From: Ensifer aridi
GTDB lineage: Bacteria; Pseudomonadota; Alphaproteobacteria; Rhizobiales; Rhizobiaceae
Direction of reading: 5' to 3'
Length of the DNA: 64,000 nt
Assembly: GCF_002078505.1 (NCBI RefSeq)
Contig: NZ_LUAV01000034.1
Coordinates: 1-64,000 of the forward strand
Below are positions 24,814 through 32,748 of this stretch, piece after piece. Position 1 is the stretch's first letter. Every line of letters begins with the position of its first letter. The notes under the pieces were generated by a model, which was given only the letters and a program-made list of their open reading frames with translations, did not search any database and had not been told where the DNA came from. The translations under genes and the position numbers were made by a program.

Positions 24814-24833
24814 TTGTCTATTGATCTAGACAA
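24814..24833. promoter_or_regulatory. Perfect palindrome between phnG and phnF, candidate PhnF operator
   Basis: TTGTCTA at 24814-24820 and TAGACAA at 24827-24833 are exact complements around six bases. The site lies 11 bases upstream of the phnG start, in the only intergenic region shared with the divergent GntR/UTRA regulator PhnF. Known PhnF-type operators also contain TCTAGAC-like halves, which supports the assignment. Confidence 0.7.
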
Positions 24834-24887
24834 GCATACATCTTATGTCTTTCCTTAGCGTTGGCAAATGACAGGCTTGTGACATCG

Positions 24888-25634
24888 ATGGGGAAAATGG
24901 CGGCGAGGAGGGCGATCGAGCGACAGACCGGCGTGGCGCTCTGGCGGCAGATCGCCGATCGCATACGGCTGGCGATCAGCAATGGAGACTATGACGCCAC
25001 CGGCATGGTGCCGCCGGAGACGGCTTTGGCGGCCGAATTCGGCGTGAACCGCCACACGGTGCGCAGCGCGCTCGCTGCCCTCGCCGAGGAAGGGTTGGTG
25101 CGCGCGGTGCAGGGGCGTGGCACGATGATCGAGCGGAAGGAGCGGGTGAGCTACCCGATTTCCCGCCGTACTCGTTTCTCACAAGGACTTGCCCGGCAGG
25201 TGAAAGAAATCGGAACCAAGCTGCTGGGGCACCGTCAGGTGCCGGCGAGCGGCGAAGTCGCCGCGGCGCTCGGCCTTGCGCCAGGCTCCCCGCTCGTCGA
25301 GTTGCGCACCGTCAGCAGCGGCGACGGCCGGCCGCTTTCGGCATCCTTGAGTTATTTTCCGTCCGAGCGCTTTCCGAAGATGGCGGAGCATTATGCGCGT
25401 CTCGGTTCCGTGACCAAAGCTTTTGCCGCGCAAGGGCTCGACGATTACGTTCGCGCCTGGACGGAGATCGTCGCCCGGCACGCCGATGCGGAGGAACTCG
25501 CCCTCCTCAAGCTTTCGCCCGGCGCAATCGTCATGGAGGCGCAATCGGTCAATGCCGATCTCGACGGTCGGCCGGTTGAATATTCGCGCACGCGCTTCGC
25601 CGCTGACCGGATGAAGCTGAGGATCGAGACTTAG
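24888..25634 (+). CDS. phnF: GntR/UTRA transcriptional regulator PhnF
   Basis: A GntR-type winged helix at about residues 15-78 (VALWRQIADRIRLAI ... FGVNRHTVRSALAALAEEGLV) is followed by a UTRA ligand-binding domain, the HutC/PhnF arrangement. The product is 248 residues from the ATG at 24888. Other possible starts are TTG at 24861, GTG at 24879 and ATG at 24897; the last follows GGGGA. It is divergent from phnG, and the palindrome between them is the obvious binding site. PhnF proteins repress phn genes until phosphonate or phosphate limitation signals are sensed. The UTRA C-terminus ends in the usual EYSRTRFAADRMKL motif. Confidence 0.92.
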   Translation: MGKMAARRAIERQTGVALWRQIADRIRLAISNGDYDATGMVPPETALAAEFGVNRHTVRSALAALAEEGLVRAVQGRGTMIERKERVSYPISRRTRFSQGLARQVKEIGTKLLGHRQVPASGEVAAALGLAPGSPLVELRTVSSGDGRPLSASLSYFPSERFPKMAEHYARLGSVTKAFAAQGLDDYVRAWTEIVARHADAEELALLKLSPGAIVMEAQSVNADLDGRPVEYSRTRFAADRMKLRIET

Positions 25635-25690
25635 ACATGAAGATTCCTGACGCTGGTCGCCGCGGTTGGCTTCCGCAACGGATGGCGCCC

Positions 25691-25996
25691 CTAGCCCGCG
25701 TTTTCGCGGCCTTGGGACTGTAGCTCAAGTGGAAGTCCTTGAATTGCGTAGCGCGACAGCGATGAAGTGCCGAGTTGTCTGTGCTTGCCGGCTTTCCCCA
25801 GTTGAAATTCCAGTTTTGCCGCTAGTCCCGATCGGGAGTCCACACCCGCTAGGAACAGCTTAGTCACAAGCAATGAGGCCGTGTTGAACAATCGCTGGTC
25901 CTCGAGAAGGAGACAAGCGTCGTAGCCGGCATCCTCTAGGACTGACCGAATCATTTCCAGATTGGCAGGTGAGATGTTGTCTACGGTGGAAGACAT
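25691..25996 (-). CDS. Small hypothetical protein, 101 residues
   Basis: I do not recognise a named family. The ATG at 25996 has an excellent AAGGAGG six bases upstream, so the gene is likely real. The first part reads as an ordered helix (ANLEMIRSVLEDAGYDACLLLED), then a conserved-looking hydrophobic stretch (TASLLVTKLFLAG), ending in a basic Gln/Leu-rich tail. No signal peptide or membrane segment. Similar short proteins beginning with a 'SVLEDAGY' helix are common in rhizobia, in my recollection, but their role is unknown. It is convergent with phnF. Confidence 0.6.
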   Translation of the reverse strand: MSSTVDNISPANLEMIRSVLEDAGYDACLLLEDQRLFNTASLLVTKLFLAGVDSRSGLAAKLEFQLGKAGKHRQLGTSSLSRYAIQGLPLELQSQGRENAG

Positions 25997-26453
25997 GGGA
26001 GTCCTCCTTCTTGGGGCCAGGGCAGCTAGCCCTTAAGCAGTAGCGCCCGTGACATCTGCTACTGAAGGCTGAACGCTGCACTTTTGTCCACCAAATAGCA
26101 ATAGCCTCGGGGTTTCATCTGTGAGGCGGCTTAGCAGATGGCTTGCTCCACCAGCATCGTGGAAGCGAAACAGGCATGCTTCGAGAAACCGCAAAGCAAA
26201 ACGCTCCTCTCTGCCTATTCACGGCTCCCGGAGCCTCAATTAAATTGTGCGATGGCGGCAACCAGCCGAGCCGGGAAGCTCGTCTACGCTGGAGGTGCAA
26301 ACCTGTACAACTTGGAGCCATTTGCCGAGAGGTCCAGAGTGTTCTTGCTAAGTAGTACGATGAAGTTCATGGTGCCGTGTCGGCCGCAACTTGCAAGGGC
26401 GCTGCCGCCTGAGGGACATACGCGAGCCCTAGCCCCGACAAGAGGAGGACGCG
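25997..26453. other. Intergenic stretch without a convincing gene
   Basis: Between the 101-residue gene and the Cys-repeat gene I find no open frame with a start site and sensible composition. The overlapping frames here have poor composition and no ribosome binding site. The 3' end holds the AGAGGAGG ribosome binding site of the next gene at 26441-26448. Base composition is lower in GC than in the surrounding catabolic clusters. Confidence 0.5.
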
Positions 26454-27287
26454 ATGTCATACCGCTCCTCACACACTATCCTTCTTCAAATGATCTTCGT
26501 ATGTCCCGAAAGCGGGCCAATTCGGCCTCAGCGTTTGCTCTTGGCTCTAGCCGTGACCATGCTATGGGCGGCGCTATTGTTCAGCCCGAGCGCATTCGGC
26601 CAGGCGAAACCGCCAGTGCCTGCCAATGCGAAAGAAAGCCCCTATGGGTCAGGTTGGGATTGCGATCTGGGATTTCGGAGACAGGGCGAATCCTGCCTCG
26701 GGGTGGCGCCTCCCGCGGACGCATTCTTGACGAATGAGCCCTACGGTAAGGGTTGGGAATGTCACCACGGTTTCGTTGAGAAGGGCAACCGATGCATCAG
26801 TGTTGAGGTGCCGGCGGGCGCGTATGTTGATCCATTCTTCGGTGATCGCTGGCGGTGCATGCGCGGATATCGCAAAAGCGATATCGGATGCGACCCGATC
26901 AAGGTGCCGGATCATGCGTACCTGACGGATTCGACCTACAACGAGGGATGGGAATGTGAACGAGGGTACATGGTTGTCGGACGCGAATGCGTTAAGTTGA
27001 CTGTTCCCGACCATGCTTATCTGACGACAAGCGGGAACGAATGGAGATGCGATCGTGGTTTTGAACAGAAGGACGAAGCCTGCGTCGCCGTCAAGGTCCC
27101 GAAAAACGGGTTCCTCGTGGATACATCCTATGGTGAGAAGTGGAAATGCGATCGCGGCTTTGAAGTGAAGGGAGCGACATGTTCAGAAATCAAGCTTCCT
27201 GAGAACGCGCATCTGGACTCTTCCGGTAACGCCTGGGAGTGCAATCGCCCCTATCAGCGTCGCAACGGCGCCTGTAACATGGAGTGA
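26454..27287 (+). CDS. Secreted Cys-rich repeat protein, seven repeats
   Basis: A 277-residue exported protein. After a charged start there is a hydrophobic segment (about 26-48, LLLALAVTMLWAALLF) ending at a likely cleavage site AFGQA. The rest is seven tandem units of about 30-33 residues, each of the form VP-x2-A-x-L...GW-x-C-x-RGF/Y-x5-C, so each unit has two cysteines and could form one disulfide. No catalytic motif is visible. Repeats of this kind suggest binding or a structural role in the periplasm or at the cell surface. AGAGGAGG precedes the ATG. A start at Met13 would give a shorter, more standard signal peptide. Confidence 0.75.
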   Translation: MSYRSSHTILLQMIFVCPESGPIRPQRLLLALAVTMLWAALLFSPSAFGQAKPPVPANAKESPYGSGWDCDLGFRRQGESCLGVAPPADAFLTNEPYGKGWECHHGFVEKGNRCISVEVPAGAYVDPFFGDRWRCMRGYRKSDIGCDPIKVPDHAYLTDSTYNEGWECERGYMVVGRECVKLTVPDHAYLTTSGNEWRCDRGFEQKDEACVAVKVPKNGFLVDTSYGEKWKCDRGFEVKGATCSEIKLPENAHLDSSGNAWECNRPYQRRNGACNME

Positions 27288-27439
27288 CCAATTTCGCTCG
27301 AGGCGTCGATGCGGCGGGCGCGAGCTCAGAACGCAACGCCGGCTTTGTCGGTCGCTGGGGCGGTCCATTCCTTTCGTGTGGGGCAAGGCTCCACTATATC
27401 GGCGATTGCCGAAACCCTGGGCGTCGGGCGGGCAGAACA

Positions 27440-27673
27440 ATGAACGACTCAAAACCTGAAAGGCTTCATCTAACCCTCTCCGAGTTGATCAGTCAGCAGA
27501 TCGAGGAGCGTCATGCAACCGAGCTCCGAGCCGTACTCTCAACTGGTAACGAGATCACCATGCATGGAACGTTCACAGTGGGCAGTGATTTCATCATCTA
27601 TAGAACGGCAAAAGATGCTGGCGGCAAATGGGCAATGACGCCGTTCGCGCATATCGTGCAGCTAATCATCTGA
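27440..27673 (+). CDS. Hypothetical protein, 77 residues
   Basis: The frame from the ATG at 27440 encodes a soluble-looking protein with a helical first half (LTLSELISQQIEERHATELRAVL) and a beta-rich second half (NEITMHGTFTVGSDFIIY, then WAMTPFAHIVQLII). The composition is that of a real protein, but the ribosome binding site is weak (GGGCGGGCAGAACA). It follows the Cys-repeat gene by about 150 bases in the same orientation. Function unknown. Confidence 0.45.
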   Translation: MNDSKPERLHLTLSELISQQIEERHATELRAVLSTGNEITMHGTFTVGSDFIIYRTAKDAGGKWAMTPFAHIVQLII

Positions 27674-27808
27674 TTTTAGATCCTGCGTGTCTACAGGTGC
27701 CGGTGAGCACGCCGGGTCGTCGTCAGCCACCGAGTGTTGGCCGATGGCGTCTCCGCCCTTTTTGATCATACTTGCTCCGGAGGCGACAGTTGCCGGTGAG
27801 GAGCGGGC

Positions 27809-28366
27809 CTAAACAGCATTCAGTTCCATCTCCCAAAGCTCCGGATAGAGGCTGACAAAGCCGGTCGGGGCGATCTGAAGCGTCGCACGGTAGGGACCTT
27901 GTGGCGATTCATAGTCGTAGGCATGCTCAGAAACGCGGCGGTAGACCTGCGGCAACGGCTCCAGCTTCTCGGAATCCGCATCCATCCATGCGACGGTAAT
28001 ACGCTCAGATTGTCCCCTCCGCAGCGCCATGCGGCGCAACTGCGGGTGGTTCGTCGCCGGCGTGAATCCGAAGTCGAGGTCTACGAGGTCCTCAACACGG
28101 CTTTGCCTAGCCCCGTTGAGAGTCCAGCCCTGTGCATCGCGTTGAATTCGGCTGGTAACGGCTCTGGCTCCAATGAAACCTTCGATTGATCCACTCCGCG
28201 TGGACCAGTCAGGCCCGAGCTCGAGGGCGTAGCGAACACAGGACGGCTCTCCGTCCCTTAAATAAACGGCTGTCCCTTCGAGCCGCCACCCCGACTCTGC
28301 CTGAAACAGCCGAGCGGCATCATGGCCTGGGGTGTAGAGGGTTCTCCAGAGCGCGACTTTGGTCAT
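27809..28366 (-). CDS. Putative glycolipid-binding domain protein (PF06475 type)
   Basis: A 185-residue cytoplasmic-looking protein of the putative glycolipid-binding family (formerly DUF1089). Family-like features are LEGTAVYLRDGEPSCVRYALEL near residue 22, the VTSRIQRDAQGWTLNG strand pair, the LDFGFTPATNHPQLRR segment and the QVYRRVSEHAYDYESPQGPYRA region. I chose the ATG at 28366, which follows AAGAGG at good spacing; the frame extends 32 codons further without homology. The name of the family comes from structural work; the biological role is not established. Confidence 0.8.
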   Translation of the reverse strand: MTKVALWRTLYTPGHDAARLFQAESGWRLEGTAVYLRDGEPSCVRYALELGPDWSTRSGSIEGFIGARAVTSRIQRDAQGWTLNGARQSRVEDLVDLDFGFTPATNHPQLRRMALRRGQSERITVAWMDADSEKLEPLPQVYRRVSEHAYDYESPQGPYRATLQIAPTGFVSLYPELWEMELNAV

Positions 28367-28746
28367 CTCGCCTCTTCCGCAGGGAGTACGTCTTGCCTTC
28401 CCCAGAGCACCTGGGAAGGCGATGGAGACAATCGCGTTGGTGCCGACGGGAGTTGGACCCAAAACCCGCGTTGCACCCCGCCCACGGCTTTAGCAAACAA
28501 ACTATGGCCAAAGGCGCCTTCGTCAATGCCATTCGCGCAGTGAAGGAAACTCTCACCTCGAGGGGAGGAAGGCTGCAGTGCAAGCGCGTGGGATACCGCT
28601 AAACGCACGGTGGAGGAGGCACGAGGGAGCGGAGCGCGCTTGACTGGCTGCAGAGGGTGTTGAGCAGTAGCCCGCTGCGACCAGCGCGAATGACGGCCAC
28701 GCGCCAACAGCAGACATTGCCGGCATCGCAAGACCGTTGCGGATCC
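28367..28746. other. Intergenic stretch without a convincing gene
   Basis: Upstream of the glycolipid-binding-domain gene lies about 380 bases with only shadow-like frames of poor composition. I see no transposase fragment, tRNA or strong hairpin. The promoter of the minus-strand gene must lie here. Confidence 0.45.
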
Positions 28747-28875
28747 ATGAATAACATCACGAACCCTCTCGTAGTGACGAACAGGGCCGAAGTGGCGGCC
28801 TGCCGGAAGGCGGCCGCCAAAGCGGGCGAGGATCCTTGCGCGATCGCGGTCTCCGTGGCGGTCCAAGGACAATAG
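28747..28875 (+). CDS. Possible 42-residue small protein
   Basis: The frame from the ATG at 28747 encodes 42 residues with an Ala/Lys-rich helix between two cysteines (VAACRKAAAKAGEDPCAIAVSVAV). Composition is plausible for a small protein, but the upstream sequence has no clear ribosome binding site and no family is recognised. It ends nine bases before the convergent MBL-fold gene. Treat as tentative. Confidence 0.25.
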   Translation: MNNITNPLVVTNRAEVAACRKAAAKAGEDPCAIAVSVAVQGQ

Positions 28876-28883
28876 GCGCTACC

Positions 28884-29756
28884 TCAGACGATAAGGGTTT
28901 CCCCATCGCCAGGAGTGCGTAGCTTGTCGGCGAAACCGTTGGCACGGGCGAAAGCTCGAAGGTCAGCCCGGCTAACGGTGCAGTGGTTCACCGCTTCCAT
29001 ATGGCTGCCGATCAGGAGGGCTTCAGGGGCGGCCCGATGTACCGAAAGCACATCCTGCGTTCCCATGATGATGCCGCCCTCGATTCCGACGACCAGCGCA
29101 TAGCCGGTGTTCAGAATCGCCACGTCCGGTCGGTAAGCATCCAATGCGGCCGCAACATCCTCTTGCCAGATCGTGTCGCCGGCGAGGTAGACGGTCTTTG
29201 CGCCGGCTTGCTTGAACACTACGCCGCACACCTGGCCGAGAATTTTGCCGATCTTGGCGTAGTGGGCCTCGGTCCCGTGGCGTCCGTCCGTCTTGATGAG
29301 CTGTACACCCTTGAAACTGGACGTAGCCGACAGCACGCGCACGTCGGAGAAACCCTGTCCCCGGATGGTTTGGGCATCCGCGTCGTTCTGCGCAAAAACG
29401 GGCAGCGTCTTCGGCAGGACCTTGCGCGCTTCCTCATCCCAATGGTCTTCGTGCAGATGCGTGACGATCACCGCGTCCGCGTCGATGATTTCTTCCTTCG
29501 TCATCGGAAGATGCACGAGGGGATTGCGCTCCTCGCTGTTCACCGAGCCTTCAAAGCCCGGCCAGGCGTGACGGTCCGAAAGCATCGGATCGATAAGGAA
29601 GCGAACGCCGCCATAAACGACATGGAGCGTTGCGTTGCGTATCTGGGTGATTCTTACGCTGCCCTGGGGCGCGGCTGTATCCTGCGCGCTTGCCGGAAAG
29701 GCGCTGGCGACAAGCGCTGCGCCCGAAAGGGCGAACAGTTCCCTGCGTGTGGTCAT
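28884..29756 (-). CDS. Exported MBL-fold metallohydrolase
   Basis: A 290-residue metallo-beta-lactamase-fold protein with a Tat-like signal (TTRRELFALSGAAL, cleavage near residue 25). The metal motif HLHEDHWD gives His100, His102, Asp104 and His105, and further ligands are plausible in GRHGTEAHY, LAGDTIWQ and GSHMEAVNH. It resembles the UlaG/YcjY-like hydrolases annotated as exported Zn-dependent hydrolases; the substrate is unknown. The isochorismatase-like gene lies 25 bases upstream in the same orientation, suggesting one operon, possibly governed by the divergent GlxA-type regulator. Confidence 0.88.
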   Translation of the reverse strand: MTTRRELFALSGAALVASAFPASAQDTAAPQGSVRITQIRNATLHVVYGGVRFLIDPMLSDRHAWPGFEGSVNSEERNPLVHLPMTKEEIIDADAVIVTHLHEDHWDEEARKVLPKTLPVFAQNDADAQTIRGQGFSDVRVLSATSSFKGVQLIKTDGRHGTEAHYAKIGKILGQVCGVVFKQAGAKTVYLAGDTIWQEDVAAALDAYRPDVAILNTGYALVVGIEGGIIMGTQDVLSVHRAAPEALLIGSHMEAVNHCTVSRADLRAFARANGFADKLRTPGDGETLIV

Positions 29757-29781
29757 GAGTTTTCTTCTCCCGAGCAGGGTG

Positions 29782-30324
29782 TCAGCGAGCGAGGAACGCG
29801 TCGGTGGAGATTACCTCGCCATAGGCGGAGGCCAGCGACGCCATCAGCGCCGCGTGCACCTGCGCCGCCGGGGTGGTGATTCCGTCGAAGTCCAGATCAC
29901 GCGTGGCGCAGGCATCGTGGATGGTCGTGGTTTTGTAGCCCAGATCATTGGCCGCACGCACCGTCGCATCGACGCACATATGGCTCATCGCGCCGACGAC
30001 CACGACTTCCTCAACGCCCTTTTCCTTGAGCAGATCGCTCAACCCGGTATCGCGGAAGGAGTTCGGGAAATTCTTGGTGATGACCGGCTCGCCGGTCGCA
30101 GGGCGCACGGCGTCGTTGATCTCGGCCCCTGCGCTGCCGGGAACGAAGATCGGACCGCCAGGGATTTCATGACGGATGTTGACGACCAGATCACCTTTCG
30201 CGCGGGCGTCATCCATGACGCGGGCGGCATTGGCGGCGGCGGCCTCGATCCCATGCAGCGAGAAATTGCCTGATGGCCAATATTCGTTCTGTAGGTCGAC
30301 GACGAGAACGGCACGGTTGGACAT
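29782..30324 (-). CDS. Isochorismatase-like cysteine hydrolase
   Basis: A 180-residue cytosolic hydrolase of the isochorismatase/nicotinamidase superfamily. The catalytic triad is visible as Asp10 (VVDLQNEY), Lys84 (ITKNFPNSF) and Cys117 (SHMCVDATVRAA), with the usual cis-peptide GAMSH before it. Substrates in the family include isochorismate, nicotinamide and ureidoacrylate; nothing in the neighbourhood decides between them. It is divergent from a GlxA-type regulator with 101 bases between, a very common pairing of this hydrolase type with a DJ-1/AraC regulator. Confidence 0.9.
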   Translation of the reverse strand: MSNRAVLVVDLQNEYWPSGNFSLHGIEAAAANAARVMDDARAKGDLVVNIRHEIPGGPIFVPGSAGAEINDAVRPATGEPVITKNFPNSFRDTGLSDLLKEKGVEEVVVVGAMSHMCVDATVRAANDLGYKTTTIHDACATRDLDFDGITTPAAQVHAALMASLASAYGEVISTDAFLAR

Positions 30325-30425
30325 GAACTTTCCTTTCGTGGTTTCGGGTTGCTTGCATCCAGTATCGTTTCGCGCGATGGTCTCGCCATTGGCGTAATCG
30401 ACAGAATCAGAGGCAATATCGCCAC

Positions 30426-31391
30426 ATGGCGGACGTCAGACTCGGCATCGTACTTTATCCGGGTGTGCAGCTTTCTGCCGCCATGGGCCTCACCGACCTG
30501 TTCAAGGTCGCCGGCCGGATGGCTGATGGCGCCGAACATGCTTCGCCGCGCCTACTGGTGCGGCATCTGCGAGTCGAGGGTGAATCGGAGCCCGTTGTTG
30601 TCGACAGCGATCCCGATGCAAGCGGGGAAGACTCAGGGCCTTGCGACGTGCTCATCCTGCCGCCTTCGCTGGAGCCGCCAATATCGGCCGATGCCGCCAC
30701 GCCACTTGCGCGCTGGCTGCGCGCACGCCATGGCGAGGGTTCGGTACTGGCCTCCGTCTGCGCCGGGGCCTTCCTGTTGGCGGAAACCGGGCTTCTCGCC
30801 GGCCGGGCGGTCACGACTCACTGGGGCGCTGCCGATGCCTTCCGCAACCGCTTCCCTGATGTGGCGCTCGATACCGATCGGCTGATTATCGACGGCGGCG
30901 ATATCATCTCGGTGGGCGGGCTGATGGCGTGGACCGATCTCGGATTGAAGCTGGTGGAGCGTTTTCTCGGTCCTGTGGCGATGGCTCAGACCGCACGCAT
31001 GCTGCTGATTGATCCGCCGGGGCGCGAGCAACGCTATTATAGCGGGTTCTTCCCACGGCTGACCCATGGGGACGCAGCCATCGTCAAGGCGCAGCATTTT
31101 CTTCAGGCGAATAGCGGCAAAGAGGCTCGGCTTGCCATCCTGGCCGAACAGGCAGGACTAGAAGAACGCACCTTCCTACGTCGCTTCCAGAAAGCCACGG
31201 GCATGACCGCGACCGACTACGCTCAACGCCTTCGGGTCGCCAAGGCTCAAGAGCTATTGCAGTTCGGCCATTCTCCGGTCGAACGGATCGCCTGGGAGGT
31301 CGGCTATTCCGATCCGGGCTCGTTTCGCAAAATCTTCTTTCGGGTCGTTGGACTGTCACCGGGAGAATACCGCCAGCGGTTTCGAGCCTGA
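30426..31391 (+). CDS. GlxA-family transcriptional regulator (DJ-1/PfpI plus AraC HTH)
   Basis: A 321-residue regulator with an N-terminal DJ-1/PfpI-like domain (about 1-190, with CDVLILPPS and the nucleophile-elbow-like SVCAGAFLLAETGLL) and a C-terminal AraC double helix-turn-helix (about 225-318: LAILAEQAGLEERTFLRRF, then VERIAWEVGYSDPGSFRKIFFRVVGLSPGEYRQRF). It probably controls the divergent isochorismatase-like and MBL-fold genes. No strong ribosome binding site is seen in front of the ATG at 30426. Confidence 0.9.
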   Translation: MADVRLGIVLYPGVQLSAAMGLTDLFKVAGRMADGAEHASPRLLVRHLRVEGESEPVVVDSDPDASGEDSGPCDVLILPPSLEPPISADAATPLARWLRARHGEGSVLASVCAGAFLLAETGLLAGRAVTTHWGAADAFRNRFPDVALDTDRLIIDGGDIISVGGLMAWTDLGLKLVERFLGPVAMAQTARMLLIDPPGREQRYYSGFFPRLTHGDAAIVKAQHFLQANSGKEARLAILAEQAGLEERTFLRRFQKATGMTATDYAQRLRVAKAQELLQFGHSPVERIAWEVGYSDPGSFRKIFFRVVGLSPGEYRQRFRA

Positions 31392-31528
31392 CCCTGCCTC
31401 CCAGCCGTCGGGTGCCGCATATATCCTACGTTTGCGACACTCCGGTCTTTCCTGAAAGCGTTCGAGGATTCTCGCCGCAAAACTCTGTCGCAAAAGTTGG
31501 AGTTTCGCGGCGGATTTTTGCGACGGCC

Positions 31529-31547
31529 AATGACCGGTTTGGGCCGA
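31529..31547 (+). repeat. Short dispersed intergenic repeat, copy 1
   Basis: The 19 bases AATGACCGGTTTGGGCCGA recur with two mismatches at 32196-32214. Similar AATGACCG..TGGGCCGAA stretches are frequent between rhizobial genes in my recollection. Both copies lie in the low-coding stretches flanking the tentative 179-residue gene. Confidence 0.5.
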
Positions 31548-31589
31548 CTGCCGCCATGTCGCTGAAGCCGACGAAGCTGACGTTCAGGT

Positions 31590-32129
31590 TCACAATTCCA
31601 GCAGGACGTCGTGCGGTTGATCAACTGCAAACCATGCGGATGCGCTCTCAGGTTCCGGGTCTGGGTTCTCTGCAACGATGAAGTGGAAGGATGGGCTTTT
31701 TAGCTCCCGCTCGGGATGCAGCCGCAGGGTTATGGATGTTCTCGTGAACTCTACTACCGCGATCCTATCGAACCCGTACCCAGGGTACCGCTTATCCAAT
31801 GCCGCGCCGTCTTCTGTGCCTATAACGACAAGATTGTCGCCATCGCTCCACTCTTGAGCATCGAGATATTCCCCGGTGCAGGGACTGGCCTCGTTCGAGG
31901 TGTCGATCCGTGCTTCGAGGCAGATCGATTGCACCGCTCCTTCGCTTTCAAGCGTCAGAAGGGTTGCTGTGCAGTTGAGGACACTCATTCCAGGAGGAAG
32001 TTTAGGGTCGAAGGACACTAGCCGCAGCGTCAGATCGCTATCGGTCAGACCATACGCCGTCACCCTCGCATGGAAGCGCACTAGTCCCAGACGTGTCGGC
32101 AGAAACAACTCACGGCAAAGTACGGACAT
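31590..32129 (-). CDS. Tentative hypothetical protein, 179 residues
   Basis: An open frame with plausible protein composition: alternating beta-like strands, few stop-prone or odd codons, and no signal peptide or membrane segment. The start at 32129 has no ribosome binding site. No family is recognised. The surrounding DNA is low-coding and repeat-bearing, so this could be a divergent orphan or a chance frame. Confidence 0.4.
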   Translation of the reverse strand: MSVLCRELFLPTRLGLVRFHARVTAYGLTDSDLTLRLVSFDPKLPPGMSVLNCTATLLTLESEGAVQSICLEARIDTSNEASPCTGEYLDAQEWSDGDNLVVIGTEDGAALDKRYPGYGFDRIAVVEFTRTSITLRLHPERELKSPSFHFIVAENPDPEPESASAWFAVDQPHDVLLEL

Positions 32130-32195
32130 GCGATCAACCCGTTGTGTCTAATCTTCAGAGTCCTTATTAGCAGTTCGCTGGCGCGGCCGGTAGGG

Positions 32196-32214
32196 AATGA
32201 CCGCTTCGGGCCGA
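32196..32214 (+). repeat. Short dispersed intergenic repeat, copy 2
   Basis: AATGACCGCTTCGGGCCGA matches the copy at 31529-31547 in 17 of 19 positions, in the same orientation. It lies between the tentative 179-residue gene and the DUF1905 pseudogene. Confidence 0.5.
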
Positions 32215-32330
32215 AAGTGAGAGTTTGGCCGGATCAGACGAACTTCCGCAACGAGTCGAAACCGGTGCTTCGGCTCCGATACCAACTTTCGCCACGAGGC
32301 GAAAAGCGCTTCAAATTTCACCACTCAGCA

Positions 32331-32627
32331 TTAACCGCCCAGGATCAGATGAATGCGGATGGTTTCACCGGCTGCAAGTTTCTCCAGTCGCCGAACCTCC
32401 GCCTTTACCGGGAGGAGAAACGAGCCCGAGGCCCTGTCCGGGAAGATCGAGGTTGTCCATTGGGTCTTGCCGGTGCGTGCGATGACCGGCTCGCTCCCCC
32501 AGCCGCGCGTTTTCGGTTCGGCCGTGACCCTGATTTACCGGGCGATATCCTGGGGCAGGGTGACAAAGTGCCAGCCGCCCTTTCCCGGATAGAGCCACAG
32601 CTCTGCATCGAACTCGAATCCCGTCAC
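32331..32627 (-). pseudogene. DUF1905-domain protein gene interrupted by an in-frame stop
   Basis: On the minus strand a GTG at 32627 (behind GAGG) opens a frame encoding VTGFEFDAELWLYPGKGG and WHFVTLPQDIAR, the standard start of small DUF1905 proteins. An in-frame TAA at 32535-32537 interrupts it after 30 residues. The same frame then continues without further stops through EPVIARTGKTQWTTSIFP and VKAEVRRLEKLAAGE, the typical second half, to TAA at 32331-32333, giving the normal total of about 98 codons. One base change (for example CAA or GAA to TAA) accounts for the break. DUF1905 proteins have no established function. Confidence 0.75.
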
Positions 32628-32748
32628 CTGGTCCTCGCTTTGCGACCTTTGGAATAAGGCAAAAACGCCCCATTTCCGACGACTTTTTGCCGCATCTGTT
32701 AAATCCTGCATCAGGATCCACGCATTGTCTCCCGAAGGGGGTATAGAA

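Noticed and set aside
26138..26737. A 199-codon plus-strand frame overlapping the Cys-repeat gene
   Set aside because: It overlaps a gene with an excellent ribosome binding site and repeat structure in another frame, and its own product is irregular.
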